The position numbers were made by a program, and so were the translations under genes. The notes under the pieces are model-generated. The model saw only the letters and a list, made by a program, of their open reading frames with translations. It made no database searches and was not told where the DNA came from. Source: Winogradskya humida (GTDB lineage: Bacteria > Actinomycetota > Actinomycetes > Mycobacteriales > Micromonosporaceae). From it: a stretch of 64,000 bases of DNA. The stretch lies in contig NZ_BOMN01000023.1 of the NCBI RefSeq assembly GCF_016862215.1, positions 1 to 64,000 of the forward strand, written 5' to 3'. This document shows, piece after piece, positions 16,053 through 24,434 of this stretch (its first letter is position 1; each line of letters begins with the position of its first letter).

Positions 16053-16691
16053 GTGCTGGCTGACCAGTTCTTCCTGATCGCACATGAGGACCGTACCGGC
16101 CGGTCACGTCTGCATCCCCGGGCCACCGGCCTGGGGCTCGCCGCCGCCCTGTTGGGTGAGCTAGTGCTCGAAGGGCGGTTGCGCATCTTCGACGGTGACT
16201 TGCGCATCGAGAGTCGTCAACCACCTAGGGACTCGTTGTCGCATTCTGTACTCGAACTGCTCATCGCTCAGCCGCAGCACCGCGATGTCCGAACCTGGCT
16301 CGCGTATCTGTCGCAGGATGCGCCGGAACGGGTAGGGGAGCGGCTGATGCGTTCCGGTGCGGTGGAATCGGTGACTCGCCGGCGGATGCTTTCGACCCAT
16401 ACCTTCTACATGCCCAATAATGAGGCGCAGCGTAACGCGGCGGCGTGGGCGCCGATGCGGCTGGCCAACATCATGGTCCGTGGCCTGGAGATGTCGACCA
16501 GCGACCGGCTCCTGGCCGGTCTGGTCGTCGCGACCGGGCTCACCCGGTTCGTGCTGTGGGACTTCGAGGTCCACCGGCAGGCCCTCACCCAGCTGCCCAC
16601 CGCCATCGGGTCGCTGCCCGAGGATTTTCGTCAGCTCATCGAGCACACCGAGTCGTCCGTCGGTTCCGTGCTCGCCGTCGGTAGGCGGTGA
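16053..16691 (+). CDS. GPP34 (Golgi phosphoprotein 3-like) family protein
   Basis: 212-residue protein with the GPP34 fold features: LADQFFLIAHEDRTGRSRLHPRATGLGLAAALLGELVLEGRLRI at the start, a central RLMRSGAVE..RRRM beta-hairpin region, and a helical C-terminal half. Eukaryotic GOLPH3 binds phosphatidylinositol-4-phosphate; bacterial copies are common in Streptomyces and Micromonosporaceae, and their role is unknown. The GTG at 16053 follows AGGAG by 7 bp. It ends 62 bp before the APC permease on the same strand and may be cotranscribed. It probably associates peripherally with membranes; this is by analogy only. Confidence 0.85.
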   Translation: MLADQFFLIAHEDRTGRSRLHPRATGLGLAAALLGELVLEGRLRIFDGDLRIESRQPPRDSLSHSVLELLIAQPQHRDVRTWLAYLSQDAPERVGERLMRSGAVESVTRRRMLSTHTFYMPNNEAQRNAAAWAPMRLANIMVRGLEMSTSDRLLAGLVVATGLTRFVLWDFEVHRQALTQLPTAIGSLPEDFRQLIEHTESSVGSVLAVGRR

Positions 16692-16753
16692 GTCCGGTCG
16701 GTCGTCATCACCGCCGGCGGGACAACTTCGATCAATGGGCTGGGAGGCTCTTG

Positions 16754-18664
16754 ATGGCGCGTAAGGACTCGTCCGAGCCGGACATCGTTTCGACCGCTCT
16801 GGCCCGAAACCGGCTCGGCGTTCCTTCGGTGTTCTTCTTCGGCGTGGCGGGTGCCGCTCCGCTCACCGTGGTGATCGGGGCCATCACCACTATCTACGCG
16901 GTGGTCGGGAACACCGCTGTCCCGGTGGTCTATCTCGTCGTCGCGGCGATCCTGTCGATCTTCACGGTCGGGTTCGTCGCGATGAGCCGCCACATCGTCA
17001 ACTCCGGCGCGTTCTACTCGTACATCAGTCACGGGCTGGGACGCATTCCGGGCGTGGGTGCCGCGTTCGTCGCGCTCCCCGCGTACGCGTTGATGCAGAT
17101 CGGTCTGTTCGGTCTGTTCGGGGTGGTCGCCTCGGGGGTTCTCGGCGGGCTCGGCATCACAGCCGGCTGGTTCACCTGCGCGATCGTGGCGTGGGTGCTG
17201 GTCTCGGTGCTCGGCCTGCTCTGGATCGACCTCAGCGGCAAGGTGCTCGCCGTCCTGCTGGTCCTCGAGATCGTCATCGTGCTGATCTACGACGCGGTGA
17301 TGGTCGCGAACCCTGCCACCGGTTCGGTCGACTTCTCGACACTGAACCCGGTGCAGGTCTTCACGCCCGAGGTCGCGGCGATGATGGTGCTCGCCATCGG
17401 CGGCTTCGTCGGGTTCGAGGCCACGGTCGTGCTCTCGGAGGAGGCGAAGGACCCGAAGAAGACGATCGCCCGGGCGACGCACCTCGCGGTCATCCTCGCC
17501 GGCCTGCTCTGCGGGCTCTCCGCGTGGGCGATGTCCGTCGGCGCCGGCCCGCGCACCATCGTCGCAGCCGCCAACGCCGACTCGACCGACCTGATCTTCA
17601 ACCTGGTCAGCCCGCACGTGCCCGAGGCGCTGATCAACATCGGCTATGTGCTCTTCATGACGAGTATCTTCGCCGCGCTGCTCGCCTTCCACGCGGCGGT
17701 CTCGCGCTACCAGTTCGCCCTCGGTCGTGAAGGGGTCCTGCCCCGCGCCTGGGGATACACCCACCCGCGGACCGGGGCGCCGATCGTCGGCTCGATCACC
17801 CAGAGCGTGCTCGCCCTGGTCGTGCTGGTGATCTACCGTCTCACCGGCGCCGACCCGCTGGTCTACCTGTTCGCGTGGCTGACCGTGGTCGGCGGGCTGG
17901 GCGTGCTCATCCTGATGTGGAGCGCGTCGGCGGCGGTGGTGATGTTCTTCGTCCGGCACCGCCACCAGGAGAACAGGTGGCGCGCCAAGGTCGCCCCGAT
18001 CACCGCGTTCGTGCTGCTCAGCGTGATCCTGGCGGCGACGATCTACGGGCTCGGCGACCTGCTGCAGGTCGAGTCGGGGTCGATCTACCACTGGCTCTTC
18101 CCGACCGGGTACCTGCTCTTCGCGCTCTTCGGCTTCGGCTGGGCGATGGCGATGCGGGCGGGCCGGCCGGAGGTGTACGCCGCGATCGGCCGGGGCACCG
18201 AGGGCCGGGCCCTGGTGGACGCCCCGCGGGTCAAGAACAGCAACTCGGGCTCGCACCCGGAGGCGCTCAGTGCCCGCGCGATGCTGGCCGCCGGCCGGGA
18301 GATGCAGCAACAGCAGCACCAGCAACCGGTGCCGGGCCAGCTCCAGCCGGGCCAGTCGCATCAGGGCCCGTCCCATCAGGGCCAGCCGCCGCAGCCGGGC
18401 CAGTACCCGGGCCAGTCGTATCCGGGCCAGTCGTATCCGGGCCAGTCGTATCCGGGCCAGTCGTACCAGGGCGGGTCGTATCCGGACCAGCCGTACGAGC
18501 AACGCCCGCCGTACCAGGACCAGCCCCAGCCGTACCCGGAGCAGTCACCCTGGGAACCGCAGGGCCCGCCGGCGCCGTCCGGACCGCCGCCGCAGGCGCA
18601 GTGGGAGGGCTCGCCCGAGCCGTCGCGCTGGGAGACCCCGCCGGAGCCCTCGCGCTGGAAGTAG
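16754..18664 (+). CDS. APC-superfamily amino acid permease with repeat-rich C-terminal tail
   Basis: 636-residue transporter. Residues 1-470 carry about 12 membrane helices of the amino acid-polyamine-organocation family: FFFGVAGAAPLTVVIGAITTIY near the start, the IGGFVGFEATVVLSEEAKDPKKTI loop, and FHAAVSRYQFALGREGVLPRAWGYTHPRTGAP in the middle. The last 165 residues are a Pro/Gln/Tyr/Ser-rich disordered cytoplasmic tail with four tandem YPGQS pentapeptides and a C-terminal PSRWETPPEPSRWK repeat. GGGAGG lies before the ATG at 16754. The tail is unusual for the family; a binding or regulatory role is possible. The substrate is not readable from sequence. Confidence 0.85.
   Translation: MARKDSSEPDIVSTALARNRLGVPSVFFFGVAGAAPLTVVIGAITTIYAVVGNTAVPVVYLVVAAILSIFTVGFVAMSRHIVNSGAFYSYISHGLGRIPGVGAAFVALPAYALMQIGLFGLFGVVASGVLGGLGITAGWFTCAIVAWVLVSVLGLLWIDLSGKVLAVLLVLEIVIVLIYDAVMVANPATGSVDFSTLNPVQVFTPEVAAMMVLAIGGFVGFEATVVLSEEAKDPKKTIARATHLAVILAGLLCGLSAWAMSVGAGPRTIVAAANADSTDLIFNLVSPHVPEALINIGYVLFMTSIFAALLAFHAAVSRYQFALGREGVLPRAWGYTHPRTGAPIVGSITQSVLALVVLVIYRLTGADPLVYLFAWLTVVGGLGVLILMWSASAAVVMFFVRHRHQENRWRAKVAPITAFVLLSVILAATIYGLGDLLQVESGSIYHWLFPTGYLLFALFGFGWAMAMRAGRPEVYAAIGRGTEGRALVDAPRVKNSNSGSHPEALSARAMLAAGREMQQQQHQQPVPGQLQPGQSHQGPSHQGQPPQPGQYPGQSYPGQSYPGQSYPGQSYQGGSYPDQPYEQRPPYQDQPQPYPEQSPWEPQGPPAPSGPPPQAQWEGSPEPSRWETPPEPSRWK
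18404..18463 (+). repeat. Four tandem 15-bp repeats inside the permease tail
   Basis: The unit TATCCGGGCCAGTCG is repeated four times (first copy TACCCGGGCCAGTCG) and followed by a degenerate fifth copy at 18464-18478. It encodes YPGQS x4 then YQGGS. Repeat-number variation between strains would be expected. Confidence 0.9.
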
Positions 18665-18681
18665 AGCTTGATTCCGTGGAA

Positions 18682-18797
18682 ACACGCCGAACCGCCCGCC
18701 GGTCCCGACACGAAAGGAGATCTCCGTGCCGACCGGGATCCGCCAGCCCCCCCAAGAGCTCGGATCCGGTCGAAGCGGCGGGCGGTCAGCGGCGTGT
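18682..18797. other. Highly structured intergenic element between convergent genes
   Basis: An outer interrupted stem pairs ACACGCCG (18682-18689) and ACCGCCCGCCG (18691-18701) with CGGCGGGCGGT (18776-18786) and CGGCGTGT (18790-18797), 19 pairs in all. Inside it, GACCGGGATCCG (18731-18742) pairs with CGGATCCGGTC (18761-18771). A third palindrome, GGAGATCTCC, lies at 18716-18725. It follows the permease stop by 17 bp. It may be a bidirectional terminator, a structured RNA or a mobile palindromic repeat. Confidence 0.6.
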
Positions 18798-18815
18798 CCG
18801 AAGCCTGAGTGGGGG

Positions 18816-19367
18816 TCAGGCCGCCTGCGGGAACTGGTAGATCCAGAACTGCTGGGCGTCCATCATCTCCGCCTCGCAGTTGCCGGAGAAGCGGTGCAAC
18901 ATGATCCGGATGACCCGGCTCATCTTGCGGATCTCGTCGTTGTGGCCGCAGAAGTCAAGTCCGATGATGCCGTTCTGCGCCGCCGCGAACAGGTACATCG
19001 CCTCCACCAGGTCGGAGAAGGACGAGTTCGCGCGGCCGGTCGGCAGCACGGCCACGAAGCCGCAGTACCAGATCTTGTGCTGGGCGTAGAGCTCCGGCCA
19101 CCGCTTCTCGAAGTACTGCGGTGAGATCAGCGGCATCGCGTCGAGGTCGTTGGTGTAGGTCGACATCCCGACCAGGGTGCCCTCGTCGTCGAGGCTCAGG
19201 TACTTCTGCACCCGTCCGTCCCGCATGACCTCATCGAACTCGTTCTGGAACATGAGGTGACGCTGGACCGCCAGGGCGTTGAGGCCCCGGAACGATTCCT
19301 CGTACATCTTCCACGCGGTCTCGATGAGCTCGTCGTCGTTGATCTGCTCGACAACCTTGATAACCAT
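18816..19367 (-). CDS. Uncharacterised GNAT-like protein
   Basis: 183-residue soluble protein, not firmly recognised. The middle shows an acetyltransferase-like strand pattern (GRVQKYLSLDDEGTLVGMSTYTND, then IWYCGFVAVLPTGRANSSFSDLVEAMYLFAAAQNGIIGLDFCGHND), resembling a GNAT fold with a core strand followed by a helix, but a clear acetyl-CoA P-loop is not visible. It starts MVIKVVEQINDDELIETAWKM. It is monocistronic, converges with the APC permease across the structured element, and has a 278-bp upstream gap with no other gene. G+C is visibly lower than in the flanking permease. Function unknown. Confidence 0.6.
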   Translation of the reverse strand: MVIKVVEQINDDELIETAWKMYEESFRGLNALAVQRHLMFQNEFDEVMRDGRVQKYLSLDDEGTLVGMSTYTNDLDAMPLISPQYFEKRWPELYAQHKIWYCGFVAVLPTGRANSSFSDLVEAMYLFAAAQNGIIGLDFCGHNDEIRKMSRVIRIMLHRFSGNCEAEMMDAQQFWIYQFPQAA

Positions 19368-19645
19368 GCGATGCTCCCCGATGCGCTGAAGGGTTCAAGC
19401 CGATCGATGGGCTGTGTGCCATCAGCGTACGGAGAGTGATTCGCAGATTACAAGCAGTGATTTATGCCAAGGTCAACGTGTCCTGAAATGACCGGGACGG
19501 CGATCTCCGTCCGCATGAATGCGCTGTTCACGCCGCGCACGGTGCGGCTAGCGATCGCATCCCTTTCGGACGGTCGCACAGGGGTGTTTGCGGGGTCAAG
19601 CGTCCAAGCCCCGGAGTCCAGGCCTCGTGACCGATATCGATCAGC

Positions 19646-21697
19646 CTAATTGATCTTCGACCCGGAGCCGGCAGCTGTGGAGGAGTCGTTTTCGATCTTC
19701 TGCGGGCCGATTTCGCTTCGCTCAGCGTCCTTCTCCCGAGGTTTCGGCGGGGTCGCCACCAAGGTCGAATCCACGGCGGAGTGATGTCTGCGGTCGCCGA
19801 AGAAGGCCACGGCGGCGAGCCAGATGCCGGCGAGCGCGACCAGCCCCATCCACCCCTCGGTCAGCAGCATGGTGCCGACCTGTCCCTTGGCCCACTGCAT
19901 CCCGCGCGGGCGGCACCCGGCCGGGCTGGTGTCGAGCACGTCGCAGGGCGGTTCGACCCGTGGCACCGCGGCCTCGGTCACCGCCGACCCGGCGGGGAAC
20001 GCGGTCAGCCGCGGGCGCAGAACATCCAGGTCCTCGGGCAGCCAGCTCTCGAACGCCTGCAGCATCGCCGTGTGCCCGCGCTCGTTCGGGTGCAGGCTGC
20101 TGTGCGACCAGTTCTTGGGGTTGAACCGCTGCTCAGCGATGCCGCGTACGGAGCGGACGCCGATGAAGTTGAGCCCGGGCCGGCCCTGGTTGCGGGGGTC
20201 GCACAGCTGCAGGTGCGCGTCGGCCAGCGCCGACTCCATGCCGCCGAGATAGTAGAAGCCGAACTCGTTCGCGGTCTGCGCCACCATCGCGTTCAGCCCG
20301 CGGGTCACGAACTCGTGCAGGAAGAGCCGCTCCCGCGGGGTGAGCGAGACGTCGTCACAACGTCCGTCCAGGTCGATCGGATCCGGGTACGGAACGACCA
20401 CGATCGGCGTACGCGGAAACAGACTGTCGAGTTGCCGATAGGTGTCCCGCAGCCCGGCCCGCACCTGGGGGAGGGCATCGGTCCACAAGCGGGACTCGTC
20501 GTCGCAGTTGCCCGGGGCCAGGCACATCAACCCGATCGTGGAGAACCCCGCGTCGTTGCCCCCGATCCCGGCGACCACGAGACTCGGCGTGTAATCGGGG
20601 CCGTAGTCGTGCAGATAGCGGTCGAGCTGCGTACCCGTCTCCCCGGTCTGTGGCTCCGGAACCGGCGCACCTGAGCGCACGGGCAGCGTACCCGTCTGAA
20701 CGTTAACGGTCTTGGCACCGGAGCAGGCGAGGAACTCCACCCGGCCGAACGGGCGCTGCTGCCCGGCCATCGCCGACCAGGCGGTGGGGGAGCGGCGGCA
20801 CTGGTCGCCCCCGCCCTCGTCGGTGCCCCGGTAGTAGGTGGACGCACCCTCCCCGGACATGTACGAGTCGCCGAGCGCCACCAGCAGCCGCTGCCCGTCG
20901 CGCCGTGGTTGCAGCTGCACGGGCAGGTCGGCGGGCAGCGGCGTCACCCCGAGCAGGGCGATCACGGCCATCGCGAACGCGATGTCGGCCTGCGTCGTCG
21001 ACGTCATCGCGATCACCAGCAGCGACAGCACCACGATCGCGCCGAGCAGCCACGGCGAGCGGGTCAGCCACCACATCAGCGCGACCGCGGCCAGGTAGAT
21101 CACCAGGCCTGCGAGCCCCGCCCGCAGCCGGTGCGGTGACGGTCCCGCGCACAGCCGCCGCACGGCGACCTCGGAGAACACGGCCAGCCCGACCGGGAGC
21201 AACGCGAAGAAGGCGAGGCCCAGCAACGCCAGCTCGAGCACCACCCACGCCGTGCCCTCGCCGCCACCGAGCACCAGCACGCCGATCAGGGCGAGGACCG
21301 CGCCCGTGCCGAGCAGCCCGAGCGCCAGCACGAGCCGCCGCTCCTCGCTCAGCGGGCCCTGCCGCAACCAGGTCACCCCGGTGCCGGCCAGGAAATACAG
21401 CACCAGGATCCCGAGCAGGGCCGTCCCGGCGCTGTGCAACACCAGGAAGGAGGCCACGAGCGCCACTGCCACCACGATCAGCACCATGGCCGTACGCCGG
21501 GAGATCAGCCACTGGTGGTGATCGAGGCTGTCGAGGTACTGCCCGCGGATCCAGAGCGTCGCCGCGACCACGAACAGCGTGAAGAACACCTGCAGGGTCA
21601 GCGACGGCGCACCCGAGCGGGCAAAGCCGAGCAGCAACGACAGCGTCACGGCGAAGACGATCGTGCGACGACCGGCGCCATGATCCGTACCGGTCAT
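19646..21697 (-). CDS. Multi-pass membrane protein with extracytoplasmic SGNH hydrolase domain
   Basis: 683-residue protein. Residues 13-250 hold about eight membrane helices; residues about 272-600 are an SGNH/GDSL hydrolase: block I VALGDSYMSGEG (Ser278), an internal GGNDAGF oxyanion Asn near 389, and the block V HxxH-like SLHPNERGH near 570. A further helix lies near residues 622-642, followed by a charged tail. Likely an esterase or O-deacylase acting on a cell-wall or extracellular substrate. It is divergent from the secreted S15 gene with 66 bp between, so the two may share a control region. The 19368-19645 gap beyond its stop holds only a weak 6-bp hairpin at 19495-19512. Confidence 0.82.
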   Translation of the reverse strand: MTGTDHGAGRRTIVFAVTLSLLLGFARSGAPSLTLQVFFTLFVVAATLWIRGQYLDSLDHHQWLISRRTAMVLIVVAVALVASFLVLHSAGTALLGILVLYFLAGTGVTWLRQGPLSEERRLVLALGLLGTGAVLALIGVLVLGGGEGTAWVVLELALLGLAFFALLPVGLAVFSEVAVRRLCAGPSPHRLRAGLAGLVIYLAAVALMWWLTRSPWLLGAIVVLSLLVIAMTSTTQADIAFAMAVIALLGVTPLPADLPVQLQPRRDGQRLLVALGDSYMSGEGASTYYRGTDEGGGDQCRRSPTAWSAMAGQQRPFGRVEFLACSGAKTVNVQTGTLPVRSGAPVPEPQTGETGTQLDRYLHDYGPDYTPSLVVAGIGGNDAGFSTIGLMCLAPGNCDDESRLWTDALPQVRAGLRDTYRQLDSLFPRTPIVVVPYPDPIDLDGRCDDVSLTPRERLFLHEFVTRGLNAMVAQTANEFGFYYLGGMESALADAHLQLCDPRNQGRPGLNFIGVRSVRGIAEQRFNPKNWSHSSLHPNERGHTAMLQAFESWLPEDLDVLRPRLTAFPAGSAVTEAAVPRVEPPCDVLDTSPAGCRPRGMQWAKGQVGTMLLTEGWMGLVALAGIWLAAVAFFGDRRHHSAVDSTLVATPPKPREKDAERSEIGPQKIENDSSTAAGSGSKIN

Positions 21698-21763
21698 CTG
21701 GATCTCTCCCGTGCTTGGTCTCCAAGGGCGTCAACGAATCGACGCCGAACGATAGGGTAGGGC

Positions 21764-23626
21764 ATGCGATCCGTCCTACGTGGGGTACGGCTCCTGGCCG
21801 TCTCCGTATCAATCGCCACGATCCTTCCCGCGACGGCGGCAGGGGCGGCCACTGTGCACGCCCCCGCCGCCTCCGAGCCCGTCTACGACTACACCCAGGC
21901 GATCCGCGAGCAGATCTGGGTGCAGGTTCCGACCGACAGTGACAACGACGGGCAGCCCGACCGGGTGGCGGTGCGCATCATCCGCCCGCGCGAGTCCGGC
22001 CCTGACCTCAAGGTGCCGGTCATCTTCCAGGCGAGCCCGTACTACGCGGGGCTCAACGACGTTCCCAACCACGACGACGTGGACCGCGACGGCTCCGATG
22101 CCCTGCGCAGCGCCGATCCCGGCACGGACCGCGTTGAGTCCATTGTGTTCTCGGGCTATCTCGACAACTACTTCGTGCCGCGTGGCTACGCGGTGGTCTT
22201 CGCCGACAGCCTCGGCAGCGGCGGCTCGACCGGCTGCCCGACCTCCGGCGGCCGCAACGAGACCCTGGGCATGAAGGCGGTCGTCGACTGGCTCAACGGC
22301 CGGGCCCGCGGCGTCGACGCCACCGGCGCCCCCGCCCGCGCGAGCTGGTCCACCGGCCACACCGGCATGATCGGCGTCTCCTACAACGGCACCCTGCCCA
22401 ACGCCGTCGCCGCGACCGGCGTGCGCGGCCTCGACACGATCGTCCCGATCGCCGGCATCTCCAGCTGGTACGACTACTACCGGGCCAACGGCGGCGTCGT
22501 GGCTCCGGGCGGCTACCAGGGCGAGGACACCGACGTGCTCGCCAAGGCGGTGCTGACCCGCGAGAACCCGGAGGTCTGCGCGGACGTCATGGCGCAGATC
22601 GAACGGGACCAGGACCGGGTCACCGGTGACTACAGCCGCTTCTGGGCCGAGCGTGACTATGTGCGCGACGCCGGCAAGGTGCGCGCGAGCGTGCTGCTGG
22701 TCCACGGCCTGCACGACGACAACGTCCGCACCGGGCAGGCCGGCCAGTGGTGGGATGCGCTGGCCCGCAACCGCGTCCCGCGCAAGATCTGGCTGCACCA
22801 GGCGGGCCACACCGACCCCTTCAACGTACGCCGTGACGTCTGGCTCGACACCCTGCACCGCTGGTTCGACCAGTGGCTCCGCGGCGTCGACACCGGCATC
22901 ATGAACGAGCCGGTCGCCGACGTGGAGGTGGCCCCGAACGTCTGGCGCACCTCGAAGACCTGGCCCGTGCCCGGCACGAAGGCGACCACGTTCTCGCTGA
23001 CCGGCTCCGGCGCCCTCAAGCGTGGCCCGGCGCTACCGGGAGCACGGCAGTCCTTTGTCGACAACCCTTCGCGCACGGCCGAGGACCTCGCCGCCGACGG
23101 CACGGTCGCCGACCCGAACCGGCTCGCGTACCTCTCGGAGCCTCTGACCAAGGAGACCCGCCTCTCCGGCACGCCGACGATCACGCTGCGCGCCGACCTG
23201 GCAGGCAAATCGCCGTACCTGACGGCGATGCTCGTCGACTATGGCACCGCCGACCGCTACGCGGGCATCCGCAGCCTGCCCACCCAGGACTGCGTCGGCC
23301 CCGGCATCCCCGGCGACCCGGGCTGCTTCGCCCAGCGCGAGTACGTCACCACGTCCACGCCCTCGGAGATCGTCACCCGCGGCTGGCTCGACACCCGCAA
23401 CCGCCGTTCCCCCTCGGTCACCACCCCGGTCCAGCCCGGAAAGCCCTACACGTTCACATGGACCCTGCAGACCGAGGACCACATCTTCGCCCCCGGCCAC
23501 CGCATTGGCGTGATCATCCTCAGCACCGAACGCGACCACACCCTGCGCTACCCCGCAGGCACCGAGGCCGGCGTCCGCACCGGCGTCTCCTCGGTGGTCC
23601 TGCCGCTGGTCAACGGCGGGCGGTGA
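21764..23626 (+). CDS. Secreted X-Pro dipeptidyl-peptidase/CocE-type hydrolase (S15)
   Basis: 620-residue secreted serine hydrolase. A signal peptide (VRLLAVSVSIATILPATAAGAA) ends near residue 29. The alpha/beta-hydrolase triad is visible as Ser206 in GVSYNG, an Asp near 318-319 in HGLHDDNV, and His349 in HQAGHTD. The C-terminal 220 residues form the jelly-roll typical of the S15/CocE group (SGTPTITLRADLAGKSPYLTAMLVDYG). Such enzymes cleave Xaa-Pro dipeptides or esters outside the cell. Its stop overlaps the stop of the convergent membrane-protein gene by 17 bp. Peptidase versus esterase cannot be settled from sequence. Confidence 0.85.
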   Translation: MRSVLRGVRLLAVSVSIATILPATAAGAATVHAPAASEPVYDYTQAIREQIWVQVPTDSDNDGQPDRVAVRIIRPRESGPDLKVPVIFQASPYYAGLNDVPNHDDVDRDGSDALRSADPGTDRVESIVFSGYLDNYFVPRGYAVVFADSLGSGGSTGCPTSGGRNETLGMKAVVDWLNGRARGVDATGAPARASWSTGHTGMIGVSYNGTLPNAVAATGVRGLDTIVPIAGISSWYDYYRANGGVVAPGGYQGEDTDVLAKAVLTRENPEVCADVMAQIERDQDRVTGDYSRFWAERDYVRDAGKVRASVLLVHGLHDDNVRTGQAGQWWDALARNRVPRKIWLHQAGHTDPFNVRRDVWLDTLHRWFDQWLRGVDTGIMNEPVADVEVAPNVWRTSKTWPVPGTKATTFSLTGSGALKRGPALPGARQSFVDNPSRTAEDLAADGTVADPNRLAYLSEPLTKETRLSGTPTITLRADLAGKSPYLTAMLVDYGTADRYAGIRSLPTQDCVGPGIPGDPGCFAQREYVTTSTPSEIVTRGWLDTRNRRSPSVTTPVQPGKPYTFTWTLQTEDHIFAPGHRIGVIILSTERDHTLRYPAGTEAGVRTGVSSVVLPLVNGGR

Positions 23627-24434
23627 ACTCCATCCGCAGCGTGTCGTTCTCGGTCAGCACGATGACGCGGCCGGGGTCGATGGTGATGAAGAAGTAGCGG
23701 TCACCTGAGCGTTCCAGCAGGTAGAGGCCGCGATATTCGAACTGGTAGGCGGCCTGGGGGTCGAGCGTCACCGTGCGGGTGACCCCCGGGCCGGCCAGCC
23801 GCAGATCCTTGGCACTGAACACGACGACCGCGGGCAGCTGGCCCGGGTCGGCGGCGAAGTCCCGGCCGAACGCCTCGCCCGTTGTGCGAGCGACCCGCTC
23901 GGTGCACCAGAACACCGCGAGCGCCAGCAGGATCACCGCGATGACCCGCGTCGGCATCGGCCACGGGTCGGTGCCGCTGCGGGCCTGGCGCACGGACCGG
24001 CCGTAGCGAGCGAGCAGCACCGACGCGGTGAGGGTGACCGGCATTGCGTACCCGGCGACCGGCGTGGCCAGCAGGATCAGGGCGACCACCGCCAGCGGCA
24101 CCCAGGCCCAGCCGAGCAGCCGGGCCGCGCGCAGGACCGTACGCACGGGCAGCCGCTCGATCGCAGGCACCACCCACTGCCGGTGCGCCTGATAGCCGAC
24201 GAGGATCACCGCCAGCAACAGGATCAGCGGCAGGAACAGCACGTTGAGGCTCTTGAGGACGTAGTCCGTGGTGGTGAGGCTGAGCGCCGACACGTCGAAG
24301 CCCAGCTCCCGCGCCTGGAACCGGGTCCGCACCCACCCGAAGTAGTACAGCACCGCGGTCACCGCCGCGACCACCACACCGACATCGGCCAGCAACCGCA
24401 CCAGCGGCGACTCCACCGCCCGGGGCTGCGTCAT
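23610..24434 (-). CDS. Hypothetical membrane protein
   Basis: 274-residue protein with about five hydrophobic helices (VRLLADVGVVVAAVTAVLYYFGW, SLNVLFLPLILLLAVILVGY, AWVPLAVVALILLATPVAGYAM, a following short pair, and VIAVILLALAVFWC) and a soluble C-terminal 75-residue domain (PAVVVFSAKDLRLAGPGV, YRGLYLLERSGDRYFFITIDPGRVIVL). No known family is recognised. The ATG at 24434 overlaps the stop of the upstream lipoprotein gene as ATGA, so the two are translationally coupled and probably function together at the membrane. The 3' end overlaps the convergent S15 gene. Confidence 0.7.
   Translation of the reverse strand: MTQPRAVESPLVRLLADVGVVVAAVTAVLYYFGWVRTRFQARELGFDVSALSLTTTDYVLKSLNVLFLPLILLLAVILVGYQAHRQWVVPAIERLPVRTVLRAARLLGWAWVPLAVVALILLATPVAGYAMPVTLTASVLLARYGRSVRQARSGTDPWPMPTRVIAVILLALAVFWCTERVARTTGEAFGRDFAADPGQLPAVVVFSAKDLRLAGPGVTRTVTLDPQAAYQFEYRGLYLLERSGDRYFFITIDPGRVIVLTENDTLRMEFTARR

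Noticed and set aside
16631..18502. 623-codon open frame opposite the APC permease
   Set aside because: Composition is a run of His/Arg/Asp from the permease's antisense strand, and no family is recognised.
18726..19124. Frame from a strong AAGGAGAT-GTG site
   Set aside because: It runs antisense through most of the GNAT-like gene and its protein looks random; the site is reported only as part of the structured element.
19464..19649. 61-codon frame in the gap before the SGNH gene
   Set aside because: No ribosome site, no recognisable protein, and lower codon quality; the 19368-19645 gap is treated as non-coding.
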